64,000 bases of DNA from JACCZR01 sp963830065 (GTDB lineage Bacteria > Actinomycetota > Thermoleophilia > Solirubrobacterales > Thermoleophilaceae), in the NCBI GenBank assembly GCA_963830065.1, contig CAWHLA010000007.1:248001-312000 (forward strand). Reading direction: 5' to 3'. This document shows, piece after piece, positions 16,766 to 25,825 of this stretch. The notes beneath the pieces were generated by a model, which saw only the letters and a program-made list of their open reading frames with translations, made no database searches and was not told the DNA's origin. How positions within the stretch are numbered: position 1 is the first letter of the stretch; each line of letters starts with the position of its first letter. The translations under genes were made by a program, and so were the position numbers.

Positions 16766-18994
16766 TCAGGCCACCACTCGCATGTCGCCCGGCTCGCGCG
16801 AGCGCAGGTCGCGCACCACGGCGTCGACGACCGACTCGTCGGTGGTGACCTTGCCGTCGGTGACCGCGTTGATCACCGCGCGCTTGCGGTCGAGCACTTC
16901 ACCCATGGTCGCGTCGATCGTGTCGGAGGCCAGCAGGTACCAGGCGGTCACCGCGCTCTCCTGCCCGATGCGGTGCAGGCGGTCCTCGGCCTGGTCGTGG
17001 CGGGCCGGGGTCCAGTCGAGCTCGAGGAAGGCCACGTTGGAGGCGCGCGTGAGCGTGATGCCCTGCGAAGCGGCCTTGAGCGAGCAGACGATCAGCTGCG
17101 GGCCGTCCTCATCCTGGAAGGCGTCGACGGCGGCCTGCCGGCGTGTGCTCGAGTCGGCCCCGAGGATGTGGGCCGAGCCGGGGAAGTGCTCGAGCACCGC
17201 CCGCTGGGTGGCCACGTGCTCGGCGAACACCACCAGCGGCTCGCCGGACTCGAGGAAGTCGGCGATCCAGCTCAGCGCGGTGGGCAGCTTGCCGCTCGCC
17301 GCCAGCTGGCGCAGGTTGTTCAGCCGCACGAGCTGCTCCGAGCGCAGCGCCGCGGCCACCTTGGCGTCGAGCGTCTTGAGGTCGAGCGGCAGGGTCTGCA
17401 GCCAGGCGATCACGTCCTGCTCGGCCAGGCGGTACTCGTCCTCGTTGGACAAGGGCACCGGGACGGTGTCGTGGCGCTTGGAGGGCAGCTGGGGCAGCAC
17501 CTGGTCCTTGGTACGCCGCACGTAGCAGTTGGCGCGCAGGTTCCAGTGCAGGCGGTCGTCGCTTCCGGCGTCGCGGAAACGGCGCGACAGGCGGGCGCCG
17601 CTGCCGAAGTCGCCCAGGCGGCCGATGGCCCGCAGCTGGGAGACGAGCTCCTCGGGCCTGTTGAGCACCGGCGTGCCGGTGAGCGCCAGGCGCAGCGCCT
17701 CGTCGGGCAGCTTCGCGGCCAGCTCGATCGTGGCCTTGGTCCGCTGCGCGCGGGCGTTCTTGACGTAGTGGGACTCGTCGAGCACCAGGGATTGCAGCCC
17801 GCGGGCGAGCAGCTTGTCCAGGTGGGCCTCGAGGATGTCGTAGTTGAGGACCACCAGGTCGGCGTCGTTGGCCTCGGAGGGCCAGCCGGTCTCGGTGCGG
17901 CCGTCGATCACCGCCACCCGGCGGTCGGGCAGCCAGGTGTTGGTCTCGCGCTCCCAGTTGAGCTTCACGCTGGCGGGGCAGATCACGGCGGCCGGCCAGG
18001 CGTCGGCGACCTCCATGGCGGCCAGCGCCTGGATGGTCTTGCCCAGGCCCTGCTCGTCGGCGATGAAGGTCCGCCGGCGCTGGAGGGCGTACTGCACGCC
18101 GGCGCGCTGGAACGGGTGCAGCTCGCCGCCGAGGGCGACCTCGGGCAGCTCGGCGTCATCGGCGTAGGAGAGCCTCACCGTCGACGACGCGCGGTCGTGC
18201 TCGCCAACCAGCTCGTCGAGCACGCCCCTCAGCGACTCGTCGATCTCGACCTCGGGGTGCTCGTCGAGGAACCGCGAGAGGTCGCGGGCCAAGGCGGCGT
18301 CGGCGGGCACGGCTACGCCGGTGGAGGCCGAGCGGTTGTAGAAGCGCCCGCTGCGGTCGATCAGGTGGGCCTCGGGCAGGCGGCGGAAGTCCCGCGCCAG
18401 AGCCGGGTCCCACACCGTGTAGAGGACGACCTCGGGCTCACCTTCCTCGCCTATCTCCAGCGCCAGCTCTGCCGGCGCCGGCGAGCCGCCCCTGCGCAAG
18501 GTGCGCACGCACGCGGAGGCCACGTCGTCCAGCTGGACGCCCTCGAGCTGGACCAGGCGGGACGCGACGGCCGGGCTGAAGGGCCACACCAGCCGGCCCT
18601 CGGTGATCTCGATCACTCCGTCGAGGTCCGACGGCGCCTCGCCGGAGAGCGTGCGCAGCGCGAACGCGCCCCGGCCCTCGTAGGTCACGACCGAGACCAG
18701 CGCGCGCCAGCGGTCGGAGTCGCTCAGCCAGGCGAGAACGTCCGGCGAGGGCTGGAGCTCGGGAAAGCGGGCGAGGATCTCCTCGACCTGCTTGGCGATG
18801 CGCGGATCGGCGGGAACGCGCCAGTGCTTGCGGCGCCAGTCGAACCAGCGCCGAGGCAGCTGCTTGATGGTCGCGTTGAGCTCCTCGTCGAAGCCGTAGG
18901 AGAAGACCAGCTCGCGGTCGTGGGGGTCCTCGGCGAGCAGCCACACGCGGCCCGTGGCGGGCGGCTGCTGCTGCTCTCGATCCCCCTCCGGCAT
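16766..18994 (-). CDS. SNF2-family DEAD/H helicase, SMARCAL1-like
   Basis: 742 residues. An N-terminal region contains a HARP-like segment (RRWFDWRRKHWRVP), as in annealing helicases of the SMARCAL1/ZRANB3 type. The SNF2 ATPase core follows: Walker A in DEQGLGKT near residue 317, the DESH box (LVLDESHYVKN), LTGTPVLNRPEE and, in the C-terminal lobe, LELDWTPARHDQAEDRLHRIGQ (quoted in part). It should translocate on double-stranded DNA and remodel forks or protein-DNA complexes; the fork role is inference from the HARP-like part. It is divergent from an AlkZ-like gene, suggesting a DNA-repair neighbourhood. Its stop abuts the truncated GNAT. Confidence 0.85.
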   Translation of the reverse strand: MPEGDREQQQPPATGRVWLLAEDPHDRELVFSYGFDEELNATIKQLPRRWFDWRRKHWRVPADPRIAKQVEEILARFPELQPSPDVLAWLSDSDRWRALVSVVTYEGRGAFALRTLSGEAPSDLDGVIEITEGRLVWPFSPAVASRLVQLEGVQLDDVASACVRTLRRGGSPAPAELALEIGEEGEPEVVLYTVWDPALARDFRRLPEAHLIDRSGRFYNRSASTGVAVPADAALARDLSRFLDEHPEVEIDESLRGVLDELVGEHDRASSTVRLSYADDAELPEVALGGELHPFQRAGVQYALQRRRTFIADEQGLGKTIQALAAMEVADAWPAAVICPASVKLNWERETNTWLPDRRVAVIDGRTETGWPSEANDADLVVLNYDILEAHLDKLLARGLQSLVLDESHYVKNARAQRTKATIELAAKLPDEALRLALTGTPVLNRPEELVSQLRAIGRLGDFGSGARLSRRFRDAGSDDRLHWNLRANCYVRRTKDQVLPQLPSKRHDTVPVPLSNEDEYRLAEQDVIAWLQTLPLDLKTLDAKVAAALRSEQLVRLNNLRQLAASGKLPTALSWIADFLESGEPLVVFAEHVATQRAVLEHFPGSAHILGADSSTRRQAAVDAFQDEDGPQLIVCSLKAASQGITLTRASNVAFLELDWTPARHDQAEDRLHRIGQESAVTAWYLLASDTIDATMGEVLDRKRAVINAVTDGKVTTDESVVDAVVRDLRSREPGDMRVVA

Positions 18995-19051
18995 GACCGA
19001 TGAAGGCTAGCTGCACTCCCCGACCCACGTCCGGCTCGCAGGAGATTCATC

Positions 19052-20149
19052 ATGCGCAAGATGCGCGTCGCTCGTGAGCAGGTGATCGGGTTCCGACTGG
19101 CCCGCCATCACCTCGCCGAGCGCCTCGGCGCCGGAAAGGCCGACGACGCGGCCGTGGTCGGACTCCAGGACACGCCGCCGGGCGCGGCCGCGCTCGCGCT
19201 CGCGGCGCGAGCCGACGTCGAGCCCGGCCCGCTGGACGAGCTCGTGCTCGTGCCGAGCATCCGGGGCGCGCCGCTCGCGGTGGCCGAGCGCGACCTGGCC
19301 GTGTTCACGCTTGGGCTCGCGCCTCCCGATGAGGAGGCGGCGAAAGCGCTGATCGGGAACGCCTGGAAGGCGCTGGACGAGATCCCGGCGATGGACGCCC
19401 TGGACCGGGTGAGCGAGGCAGTGGCCGACTCGCTGCGCGACGGGCCGCTGCCCCGCGACAACTTCCACCAGGCGCTGCGCGAACGCCTCCCGAAGGAGCT
19501 GCTGTGGTGGTGCCGCGGCTGCGGCAGCCATCACGTGCACCCCTCCCTGTGGCGCGCGACCGGGGTGCGCGGCGTGCTGGCGATCGTGGGGCGCGAGGGC
19601 CGCGCCGCAGTCTTCGGGGCGCCCCCCGCGGCCCCGGCGGTGGCCGACCCGGGCGCCGAGCTGGCGTGGCGCTTCCTGGGCGGCTACGGCCCGGCGCGGC
19701 CACGCCTGCTGGCCGAGTGGGCGGGGCTGGCGCCCTCCCACGCCCAAGCGCTCTGGGAGCGAGCCGGCGAGCTGGCCGAGGTGGACGTGGAGGGGACGCG
19801 AGCATGGGCCCTGGCGGACGACCTGGACGCTCTGGCCGCGCCCCCCGCCGCGAAGGGCGTCCGCCTCCTCCCCAATCTCGACCCGGTCAACGCGGGCCGC
19901 GGCCGCGAGCTCCTGATCCCCGACGCCGAGCTGCGCAAGCGCGTGTGGACGTCCCTCGGCGGCCCGGGCACCGTGCTCGCCGGCGGAGAGGTGGCCGGCC
20001 TGTGGCGCCCGGCCAAGAAGGGGAAGCGGCTCGTGGTCACGGTCGAGACGCTTGCCGCGGTCCCCGAGGACGAGCTTGCGGCCGAGGCCGAGCGCCTCGC
20101 CCCGTTCCGCGGAGCCGGCACTGCAGAAGTAACCCTTGACGCTGTTTGA
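19052..20149 (+). CDS. Winged-helix DNA-binding domain protein, AlkZ/YcaQ-like
   Basis: 365 residues of the tandem winged-helix family that includes the DNA glycosylases AlkZ and YcaQ, which excise bulky or crosslinked alkylated bases. Recognisable segments are GFRLARHHLAERL at the N-terminus, LPKELLWWCRGCGSHHVHPSLWR in the middle (quoted in part) and RFLGGYGPARPRLLAEWAGL near residue 210. I cannot place the catalytic Q-x-Q/D motif with certainty, so glycosylase activity is not proven. The ATG at 19052 follows AGGAGATT at good spacing. It is divergent from the SNF2 helicase. The stop at 20149 lies inside the promoter region of alkB. Confidence 0.65.
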   Translation: MRKMRVAREQVIGFRLARHHLAERLGAGKADDAAVVGLQDTPPGAAALALAARADVEPGPLDELVLVPSIRGAPLAVAERDLAVFTLGLAPPDEEAAKALIGNAWKALDEIPAMDALDRVSEAVADSLRDGPLPRDNFHQALRERLPKELLWWCRGCGSHHVHPSLWRATGVRGVLAIVGREGRAAVFGAPPAAPAVADPGAELAWRFLGGYGPARPRLLAEWAGLAPSHAQALWERAGELAEVDVEGTRAWALADDLDALAAPPAAKGVRLLPNLDPVNAGRGRELLIPDAELRKRVWTSLGGPGTVLAGGEVAGLWRPAKKGKRLVVTVETLAAVPEDELAAEAERLAPFRGAGTAEVTLDAV

Positions 20150-20200
20150 CATATATGCCTATGCTGTCAAGCAACTGGATGGCAGGGCAGTACGTGTCAA
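20136..20200 (+). promoter_or_regulatory. Candidate alkB promoter with inverted-repeat operator
   Basis: A good promoter pair, TTGACG (20136-20141) and TATGCT (20160-20165) with an 18-nt spacer, overlaps an inverted repeat TTGACA (20146-20151)/TGTCAA (20165-20170). A further TGTCAA half-site lies at 20195-20200. The overlap of palindrome and -10 region suits repression by the TetR encoded two genes downstream. The local A/T content stands out against the surroundings. Confidence 0.5.
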
Positions 20201-20225
20201 CGAATCACCTGGGGGTGCCGCACGC

Positions 20226-21410
20226 ATGACTTCCGCTACCGCTCCGGCGGCCGAAGAGCCGCTATCGGCGAGCTGGACCGACCCCAAGCGCTACCTGTGG
20301 CTGCTCGGGCTGGTCGTCCCGCTCATCCCCTTCATCGGCTGGGGTCTCGCCGAGGCCACCGGGCTGGGGGTCATGTGGTGGTTCGGGCCGGCGTTCGTGT
20401 TCGGCGTGATCCCGTTCCTCGACGTGATCATCGGCAAGGACTCCGCCAACCCGCCCGACAGCGCGATCAAGTGGCTCGAGCAGGATCGCTACTACCGCTG
20501 GTGCACCTACGTGTTCATCCCGCTGCAGTTCGCCGCGCTGGTGTTCGCCTGCTGGATGTGGGCCTACGGCGACCTCTCGACCCTCGAGAGCCTGGGCCTG
20601 GCGCTGTCGGTGGCCATGGTTGGCGGCATCGCGATCAACACCGCGCACGAGCTTGGACACAAGCGCCAGCAGCACGAGAAGTGGCTGTCGAAGGTCGCGC
20701 TGGCCCAGACCGGCTACGGGCACTTCTTCATCGAGCACAACCGCGGCCACCACGTCCGCGTGGCCACACCGGAGGACCCGGCCAGCTCGCGGTTGGGCGA
20801 GAGCTTCTACGAGTTCCTGCCCCGCACCGTGTGGGGCAGCCTGAAGTCGGCTCTGCACCTGGAGAAGGTCCGCTTGGAGCGGATGGACAAGTCGCTGTTC
20901 TCGATCGACAACGATGTGTTCAACGCCTGGGCGATGACGGTCGTCCTGTTCGGCGCGCTCACCGCGATCTTCGGCCTCGAGGTGCTGCCCTGGCTCTTGC
21001 TCCAGGCCGTGGTGGGCTTCTCGCTGCTCGAGGCCGTGAACTACCTCGAGCACTACGGGCTCCTCCGCCAGAAGCGCGACGACGGGAGCGGGCGCTACGA
21101 GCTCTGCCGCCCCGAGCACTCCTGGAACAGCGACAACGTGGCGAGCAACGTCTTCCTCTACCACCTGCAGCGCCACTCCGATCATCACGCCAACCCGGTG
21201 CGCCGCTACCAGGCGCTGCGTCACTACGAGGACCTGCCGGAGCTGCCCTCGGGGTACGCCACGATGATCCTGTACGCCTACGCCTCCCCGGTGTGGCGAC
21301 GGGTGATGGACCCCAAGGTGCTCGCCCACTACGACGGCGACGTGACCCGGGCCAACATCCTCCCGCGCAAGCGCAAGCGGCTACTGGCCAAGTACGGGGA
21401 GGCCGCCTGA
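20226..21410 (+). CDS. alkB: Alkane 1-monooxygenase (AlkB)
   Basis: Integral-membrane diiron enzyme that hydroxylates the terminal carbon of n-alkanes using electrons from rubredoxin. 394 residues with about six membrane helices. The histidine boxes are HELGH (141-145), EHNRGHH (170-176) and LQRHSDHH (314-321), and the AlkB-specific NYLEHYG lies at 272-278. The ATG at 20226 was preferred over an upstream in-frame ATG at 20136 because the latter lies in the promoter/operator and would add residues unlike the family. The rubredoxin gene overlaps its stop (TGATG), so expression is coupled. A TetR gene follows directly. Alkane oxidation is a confident family inference; the chain-length range cannot be read here. 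Confidence 0.93.
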   Translation: MTSATAPAAEEPLSASWTDPKRYLWLLGLVVPLIPFIGWGLAEATGLGVMWWFGPAFVFGVIPFLDVIIGKDSANPPDSAIKWLEQDRYYRWCTYVFIPLQFAALVFACWMWAYGDLSTLESLGLALSVAMVGGIAINTAHELGHKRQQHEKWLSKVALAQTGYGHFFIEHNRGHHVRVATPEDPASSRLGESFYEFLPRTVWGSLKSALHLEKVRLERMDKSLFSIDNDVFNAWAMTVVLFGALTAIFGLEVLPWLLLQAVVGFSLLEAVNYLEHYGLLRQKRDDGSGRYELCRPEHSWNSDNVASNVFLYHLQRHSDHHANPVRRYQALRHYEDLPELPSGYATMILYAYASPVWRRVMDPKVLAHYDGDVTRANILPRKRKRLLAKYGEAA

Positions 21411-21574
21411 TGGCCACCTATCGTTGCCCGGGGTGCGGATACGAGTACGACGAACAGGCCGGCGAGCCCCGCGAGGGCTTCCCGGCCGGCACGGCGATGA
21501 CCGACGTCCCGGCCGACTGGACATGCCCAGACTGCGGCGTGCGGGAGGCTCAGGACTTCGAGAAGGTGGGCTGA
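21410..21574 (+). CDS. rubA: Rubredoxin (AlkG-type electron donor)
   Basis: 54 residues binding one iron through four cysteines in CPGCGYEYD and CPDCGV. The conserved Tyr, Pro and Trp residues around the iron site (YEYDEQ, DVPADWTCP) are present. It should carry electrons from a rubredoxin reductase to AlkB. The start codon overlaps the alkB stop by one base, a strong sign of a functional pair. No rubredoxin reductase gene is in the window. Confidence 0.93.
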   Translation: MATYRCPGCGYEYDEQAGEPREGFPAGTAMTDVPADWTCPDCGVREAQDFEKVG

Positions 21575-21575
21575 C

Positions 21576-22196
21576 TTGGCCGCCCCTGCGGTGAAGCCGC
21601 GCTTCGCCGAGGCGTCGAAGACGCTGCTCCGCGACACGGTGCTCGACGCCGTGCATGAGCTGCTCGCCGACCGCTCTTGGGGCGACGTGACGATGGGCGA
21701 GGTGGCCGAGCGCGCCGGGGTGAGCCGCCAGACGGTCTACAACACGTTCGGCGGCCGCGACGAGCTGTCGCAGGCGTACGTGATCCGCGAGGCCGACCGC
21801 TTCCTCGAGGTGGTCGAGGAAGCCGTGGCGGCGAATGAGCACGACCCGCGAACGGCGCTCTCGGCGGCGCTCACCATCTTCTTCTCGGCAGCAGCCACCC
21901 ATCCCCTGGTGCGCACGATCGCCGCCTCCCAGGACGGCGACGAGCTGCTGGCGCTGGTCACCGTCCGCGGCGGGCCCGTGCTCGGCGGCGTCACCGCCGG
22001 CCTGGCGCGGGTGATGACCGAGCGCTGGCCCGGTGTCCCCGCTGACGGGACCCATCTGCTGGCCGACTTCCTGGTCCGGCTGGCGATCAGCTACGCCGCG
22101 CTGCCCGCGGGGTCGCCCCAGCAGACCGCCGACGGGATCGTCGAGATCGCCGGCCCCTACATGGACCAGCTGCTGGCAGAGCGGACGCCGGGCTGA
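21576..22196 (+). CDS. TetR family regulator of the alkB operon (AlkX-like)
   Basis: 206 residues. The N-terminal helix-turn-helix is typical (TMGEVAERAGVSRQTVYNTFGG, quoted in part: GVSRQTVYNTF), followed by a helical ligand-binding domain. It begins with TTG at 21576, one base after the rubredoxin stop, so it belongs to the alkB-rubA transcript. In actinomycetes a TetR gene at this position (AlkX) represses alkB and is released by fatty-acid products. The inverted repeat overlapping the alkB promoter is the natural binding-site candidate. The assignment rests on position and fold, not on ligand residues. Confidence 0.85.
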   Translation: MAAPAVKPRFAEASKTLLRDTVLDAVHELLADRSWGDVTMGEVAERAGVSRQTVYNTFGGRDELSQAYVIREADRFLEVVEEAVAANEHDPRTALSAALTIFFSAAATHPLVRTIAASQDGDELLALVTVRGGPVLGGVTAGLARVMTERWPGVPADGTHLLADFLVRLAISYAALPAGSPQQTADGIVEIAGPYMDQLLAERTPG

Positions 22197-22203
22197 CGGC
22201 GGC

Positions 22204-23061
22204 GTGGACCTCGGCGTCCACCTCCCGCAGATGCCGTTCGGCGACGAGCCGCTGTCGCTGGGCCGCTTGGAGAGAACGGTCGATGCCGCTGTCGAGCACG
22301 GGTTTGCCGCGGTCTCGGCCAACGACCACTTCGTCTTCCAGAGCCCCTGGCTGGACGGCCCGACGGCCCTGGCCGCCGTGGTCACCCGCTCCGGCCACCT
22401 GACGCTGGCGACCACGATCTCGCTCGCCGTCCTCCGCGGCCCGGTGGCGCTAGCCAAGGCGCTGGCCGCTATCGACCTCCTCTCCGAAGGCCGGGTGGTG
22501 GCCGGCGTCGGGCCGGGTTCCTCCGAGCGCGACTACGCGGCGCTCGGAATCCCCTTCGAGGAACGCTGGAAGCGCTTCGACGCGGCGGTCGTCGAGCTGA
22601 GAGCGCTTCTGCGGGGCGAGTCCGAGGTGGAGCTGACTCCCCGGCCCCATCGGCCCGGAGGGCCTCCCCTGTGGATCGGGAGCTGGGGATCGAAGGCGGG
22701 CCTGGCCCGGGTCGCGAGGCTCGGGGACGGCTGGCTGGCGTCGGCCTACAACACCACGCCCGAAGGCTTCGCCGCGGCCCGTTCCCGGCTGCCGGCCGGC
22801 CTCCCCAACGCGCTCGCGACGATGTGGACCTGGGTCTCGAAGGATCGAGTCGAGGGCGATCGTGTCCTCACCGAGGTCCTCGCCCCGCTGCTCCGGCGGG
22901 ATCCGGAGACGCTTCGCGATCAGGTCTGCGTGGGACCCCCGGAGCACTGCGCGGAGCTGCTCGCGCGGTACGCCGAGGCCGGGTGCGAGCGGGTCTACGT
23001 GTGGCCGCTCGGCGACGAGCCGCGTCAGCTCGAGGCGATCGCGGGCGCCGCCCCGGGCTAG
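22204..23061 (+). CDS. LLM-class (F420-type) oxidoreductase
   Basis: 285 residues of the luciferase-like monooxygenase TIM barrel. It opens VDLGVHLPQM, then SANDHFVFQSPW, LATTISLAVLRGPVALAKALAAIDLLSEGR (quoted in part) and a VAGVGPGSS loop. The overall form resembles F420-dependent actinobacterial members rather than FMN/FMNH2 luciferases. Substrate is unknown. GTG start at 22204, 7 nt after the TetR stop, so it may extend the alkB operon and process a hydrocarbon-derived alcohol or aldehyde; that is inference from position. Its stop overlaps by 4 nt the stop of the convergent fusion gene. Confidence 0.8.
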   Translation: MDLGVHLPQMPFGDEPLSLGRLERTVDAAVEHGFAAVSANDHFVFQSPWLDGPTALAAVVTRSGHLTLATTISLAVLRGPVALAKALAAIDLLSEGRVVAGVGPGSSERDYAALGIPFEERWKRFDAAVVELRALLRGESEVELTPRPHRPGGPPLWIGSWGSKAGLARVARLGDGWLASAYNTTPEGFAAARSRLPAGLPNALATMWTWVSKDRVEGDRVLTEVLAPLLRRDPETLRDQVCVGPPEHCAELLARYAEAGCERVYVWPLGDEPRQLEAIAGAAPG

Positions 23062-25223
23062 AGCAACTCGGCGAGCCGGCGGGCCGCGCGGGCGGCGCCG
23101 TCGGACTCGACGTCGCGATACTCGACCTCGCGACCGACCTCACCCGCGATCGCCTCGGCGATCGTCTCCGGCGGGGAGTCGTCGAAGTCCATGCGGCGGC
23201 CGGCACCGTAGCGCTCGAGCCGGTGCCGCACGTGGAAGTTCTGCTCGAAGTGGTGGCGAAGCGGGAAGTACAGGAAGGGCCGCTTCTGGGCGGCCAGCTC
23301 CATCGAAGTGGTCAGGCCGCCCTGGACCACCGCGAGGTCGCACGCGGCCAGGTGCCGGTAGAGGTTGTGCACGTAGGGCACGACCTCCAGGCCCTGGTGC
23401 GACGGCAACGAATCGGGATCGATTCGCGGCCCGGCGACCACGATCATCCGCAGGTCGGGCACGCGCTCCTTCGCCTCCGGAAAGGCCGCGATCACGCGCC
23501 GCAACAGGTCGCCGCCGACGCCCGACCCGCCCACGGTTACGATGCACACCCGCTCGTCGTCGGCGTAGCCGAGCTCATCGCGCAGCTTGCCGCGGTCGCC
23601 CAGCTCAGCCGGGTCGAAGCCTGTCACGTAGCCGGTGAAGTCGAAGTGCTTCTCAGTCCAGTCCCGGATCATCGGCAGCTGCGGGCCGAGCGGCTCGTGC
23701 ACGATGTCGTCGGGGTTGCCCACGAACAGGGCGGTGTCGCGCACCTCGGGGTGGTCGGCGATGTGGTCGACCATGTCCGCGTTGTAGTCGGCGGTGAGAT
23801 CGCTCTCGCGCTCGCCCCCGTCCTGCATCGGCAGGAAGCCGACGAAGTCTGTGAGCCACGCGAACGGCACGCGCTTCTCCCGCGGGTTCTCGTGCAAGTA
23901 GTAGTCGAGCTCCCACGCCTCGTCGCCGATCCAGAGGTCGTAGCGCTCGTCGCGCACGACGTCGTGGAAAAGCATGAAGTTGGCGGCCAGGATCTCGTCC
24001 ATCCGCCGGAGCGCCTGGAAGCAGTGCAGATCGTGCTCGGCCGACTCCGACTCGATGTGCCGCGACTCGTTGGCCAGGTGCGCGCTGGCCGGGTGAATGT
24101 GCTCGCCCTCCCCCTCCAGCACGCGCGTGACGGGATCCTGGGCGAGCCAGTCGACTTGGAGGTCGGGCACCTGCCGCCGCAGCTCGCGCGCGATCGCCAC
24201 GTCGCGCTGCGCGTGGCCCAGGCCGATCGGCGAGGAGATGTACAGCGCGCGCGGCCGGCCGTCGGGCCGGTACACGGTGGCGTCGCGCGGCGTGCGCTCG
24301 CGGCCGAGGGCGTCCTCGGAGAAGTCCCGCAGGGCCAAGTTCACCTGGACCGGCTTGCGCGCGTGCGGGAAATGGCCGGCGCCGGGCACGACCTCGAGGT
24401 CGGCGTCGGCGAACCGGGCCAGCGCGCGGGCGTCGCGGTGCGGGGTGATCTTGTCCTTGTCGCCGGAGACCACCAGCACGGGGCAGTCGAGGCCCTCGGC
24501 CAGATCTCGCATGGCGTTGCGATCTGTGCGGAGCGGGCCGGCAACCGTCGCGGCAAGCGTCTCGTGGTCGGTCTCGAGCGCCCACCCGACCCCGTCCTCT
24601 ATCCCCTTGGTGGAGTGGGGCTCGGAGAAGCAGCGCGAGATGAACCACTCGGCGAACTCGGGGTAGCGCTCCGGCCACTGCAGCGGGTTGACGTGCCCCC
24701 ACCAGCGGAAGGGGAGCACGCGCCGTGACGCCCGGGCCAGCTTGTCGTCGCGGTACAGGAACGTGTACTGCGAGAGCGTGTACGGGAACAGGGGTCCGAT
24801 GAACGTGGCGCCCGCCACCCGCTCCGGCGCCATCCGCGCCAGCGCCAGGAGACACTCGGTGCCCCGCGAGAGGGCCACCATTACGGCGTGGTCGGTGTCG
24901 GTGTCGTCCATCACCGCCAGGCAGTCGCGGGCGAACTCCTCGCCCGAATAGCGGCGGGGGTCGCGGCAGCGGTCCGACCGCCCGTTGCCGAGCCCGTCCA
25001 TCGCGATCACCCGAAAGTGGCGCGCGAAGTAGGGAATCTGCATCTTCCAGTGGCGGGAGTGGACCAGCGACCAGGTCGGCAGCAGGAAGACCGTCTCCTC
25101 CCCCTCGCCGTAGACCTCGTAGAACAGCCGCTGCCCGTCGCGCTCGGCGAAGCCCTCCGCGTCCGGATAGAGCGCTCGGCTCTGCTCTCCGGTCGGAGCG
25201 TCAGCGGTGATCGTGGCGGTCAT
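23058..25223 (-). CDS. Alpha/beta hydrolase fused to a glycosyltransferase
   Basis: A 721-residue two-domain protein. Residues about 20-310 are an alpha/beta hydrolase: FLLPTW, MDGLGNGRS, nucleophile elbow ALSRG (Ser119), acid region LVVSGDKDK and late His in GAGHFPHARKP. Residues about 330-720 are a GT-B glycosyltransferase of the MurG/UGT type: ALYISSPIGLGHAQRD, IVTVGGSGVGGDLLRR and the donor-site segment VVQGGLTTSMELAA. The two domains suggest acyl or ester handling and sugar transfer on one substrate, perhaps a glycolipid; this is inference. ATG at 25223 overlaps the upstream TetR stop (ATGA). No membrane segment or signal peptide is seen, so it should be cytoplasmic. Confidence 0.8.
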   Translation of the reverse strand: MTATITADAPTGEQSRALYPDAEGFAERDGQRLFYEVYGEGEETVFLLPTWSLVHSRHWKMQIPYFARHFRVIAMDGLGNGRSDRCRDPRRYSGEEFARDCLAVMDDTDTDHAVMVALSRGTECLLALARMAPERVAGATFIGPLFPYTLSQYTFLYRDDKLARASRRVLPFRWWGHVNPLQWPERYPEFAEWFISRCFSEPHSTKGIEDGVGWALETDHETLAATVAGPLRTDRNAMRDLAEGLDCPVLVVSGDKDKITPHRDARALARFADADLEVVPGAGHFPHARKPVQVNLALRDFSEDALGRERTPRDATVYRPDGRPRALYISSPIGLGHAQRDVAIARELRRQVPDLQVDWLAQDPVTRVLEGEGEHIHPASAHLANESRHIESESAEHDLHCFQALRRMDEILAANFMLFHDVVRDERYDLWIGDEAWELDYYLHENPREKRVPFAWLTDFVGFLPMQDGGERESDLTADYNADMVDHIADHPEVRDTALFVGNPDDIVHEPLGPQLPMIRDWTEKHFDFTGYVTGFDPAELGDRGKLRDELGYADDERVCIVTVGGSGVGGDLLRRVIAAFPEAKERVPDLRMIVVAGPRIDPDSLPSHQGLEVVPYVHNLYRHLAACDLAVVQGGLTTSMELAAQKRPFLYFPLRHHFEQNFHVRHRLERYGAGRRMDFDDSPPETIAEAIAGEVGREVEYRDVESDGAARAARRLAELL

Positions 25224-25825
25224 GTCCGTCCTTCCTCCATTGTCCCCAGCCAGCCGTCGATCGCTGCCAGCAGTTCCGCGTGGCCGCGATCAAAGCCGAG
25301 CAGGCGCTCGTACAGCAGGCCCTTGTTGAACTGCATGACCAGAGCGGCCATCACCTCGGCCGAGAAGCGGGACTCGTCCAGCCCGTACTCGTCGATGGCC
25401 TGGCCCAGCGCGTCGCACAGCAGCGAGCGCCAGCTCTCGTTGAGCGCTTTCAGCCGCTCCTGAAGCTCAGGCTTGTTCCAAGCCAGTGCGTCGAGCTCCG
25501 CCCAGACCTTGGGAAAGCCGCTGGCGAGGTCCTCCTCGATGTAGCCCATCGCCGTGCGCCACTTCTCCCTGAAGGGCGCGTCGGTCGCATACATGGCCCG
25601 CTGGCGCTCAAGCACGCGGGCGGTGAAGCGCTCCAGCGTCTGGATCAGCAGCTCATCGACCGAGCCGAAGTAGTAGTGGACCAAGCCGTGGTTCTGGCCC
25701 GACTCGGCCGCCAGCTGGCGAGTGGAGATCCCCCTCGCGCCCTCCCGAACCAGCAGGCGCTCGGCGGCGTCGAGGAACGCTTCCGTGTTGGCTTCACGAG
25801 GCGTCGATGCGAGTGCCTTAGTCAT
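25220..25825 (-). CDS. TetR family regulator of the hydrolase-glycosyltransferase gene
   Basis: 201 residues. Helix-turn-helix ISTRQLAAESGQNHGLVHYYFG (quoted in part: GQNHGLVHYYF) at about 33-55, then an all-helical effector domain containing PKVWAELDALAWN. It is translationally coupled to the fusion gene (overlap 25220-25223), so it almost certainly controls that operon. A set of CTTAGTC/GACTAAG repeats covers and precedes its start codon, consistent with autorepression. The ligand is unknown. Confidence 0.85.
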   Translation of the reverse strand: MTKALASTPREANTEAFLDAAERLLVREGARGISTRQLAAESGQNHGLVHYYFGSVDELLIQTLERFTARVLERQRAMYATDAPFREKWRTAMGYIEEDLASGFPKVWAELDALAWNKPELQERLKALNESWRSLLCDALGQAIDEYGLDESRFSAEVMAALVMQFNKGLLYERLLGFDRGHAELLAAIDGWLGTMEEGRT

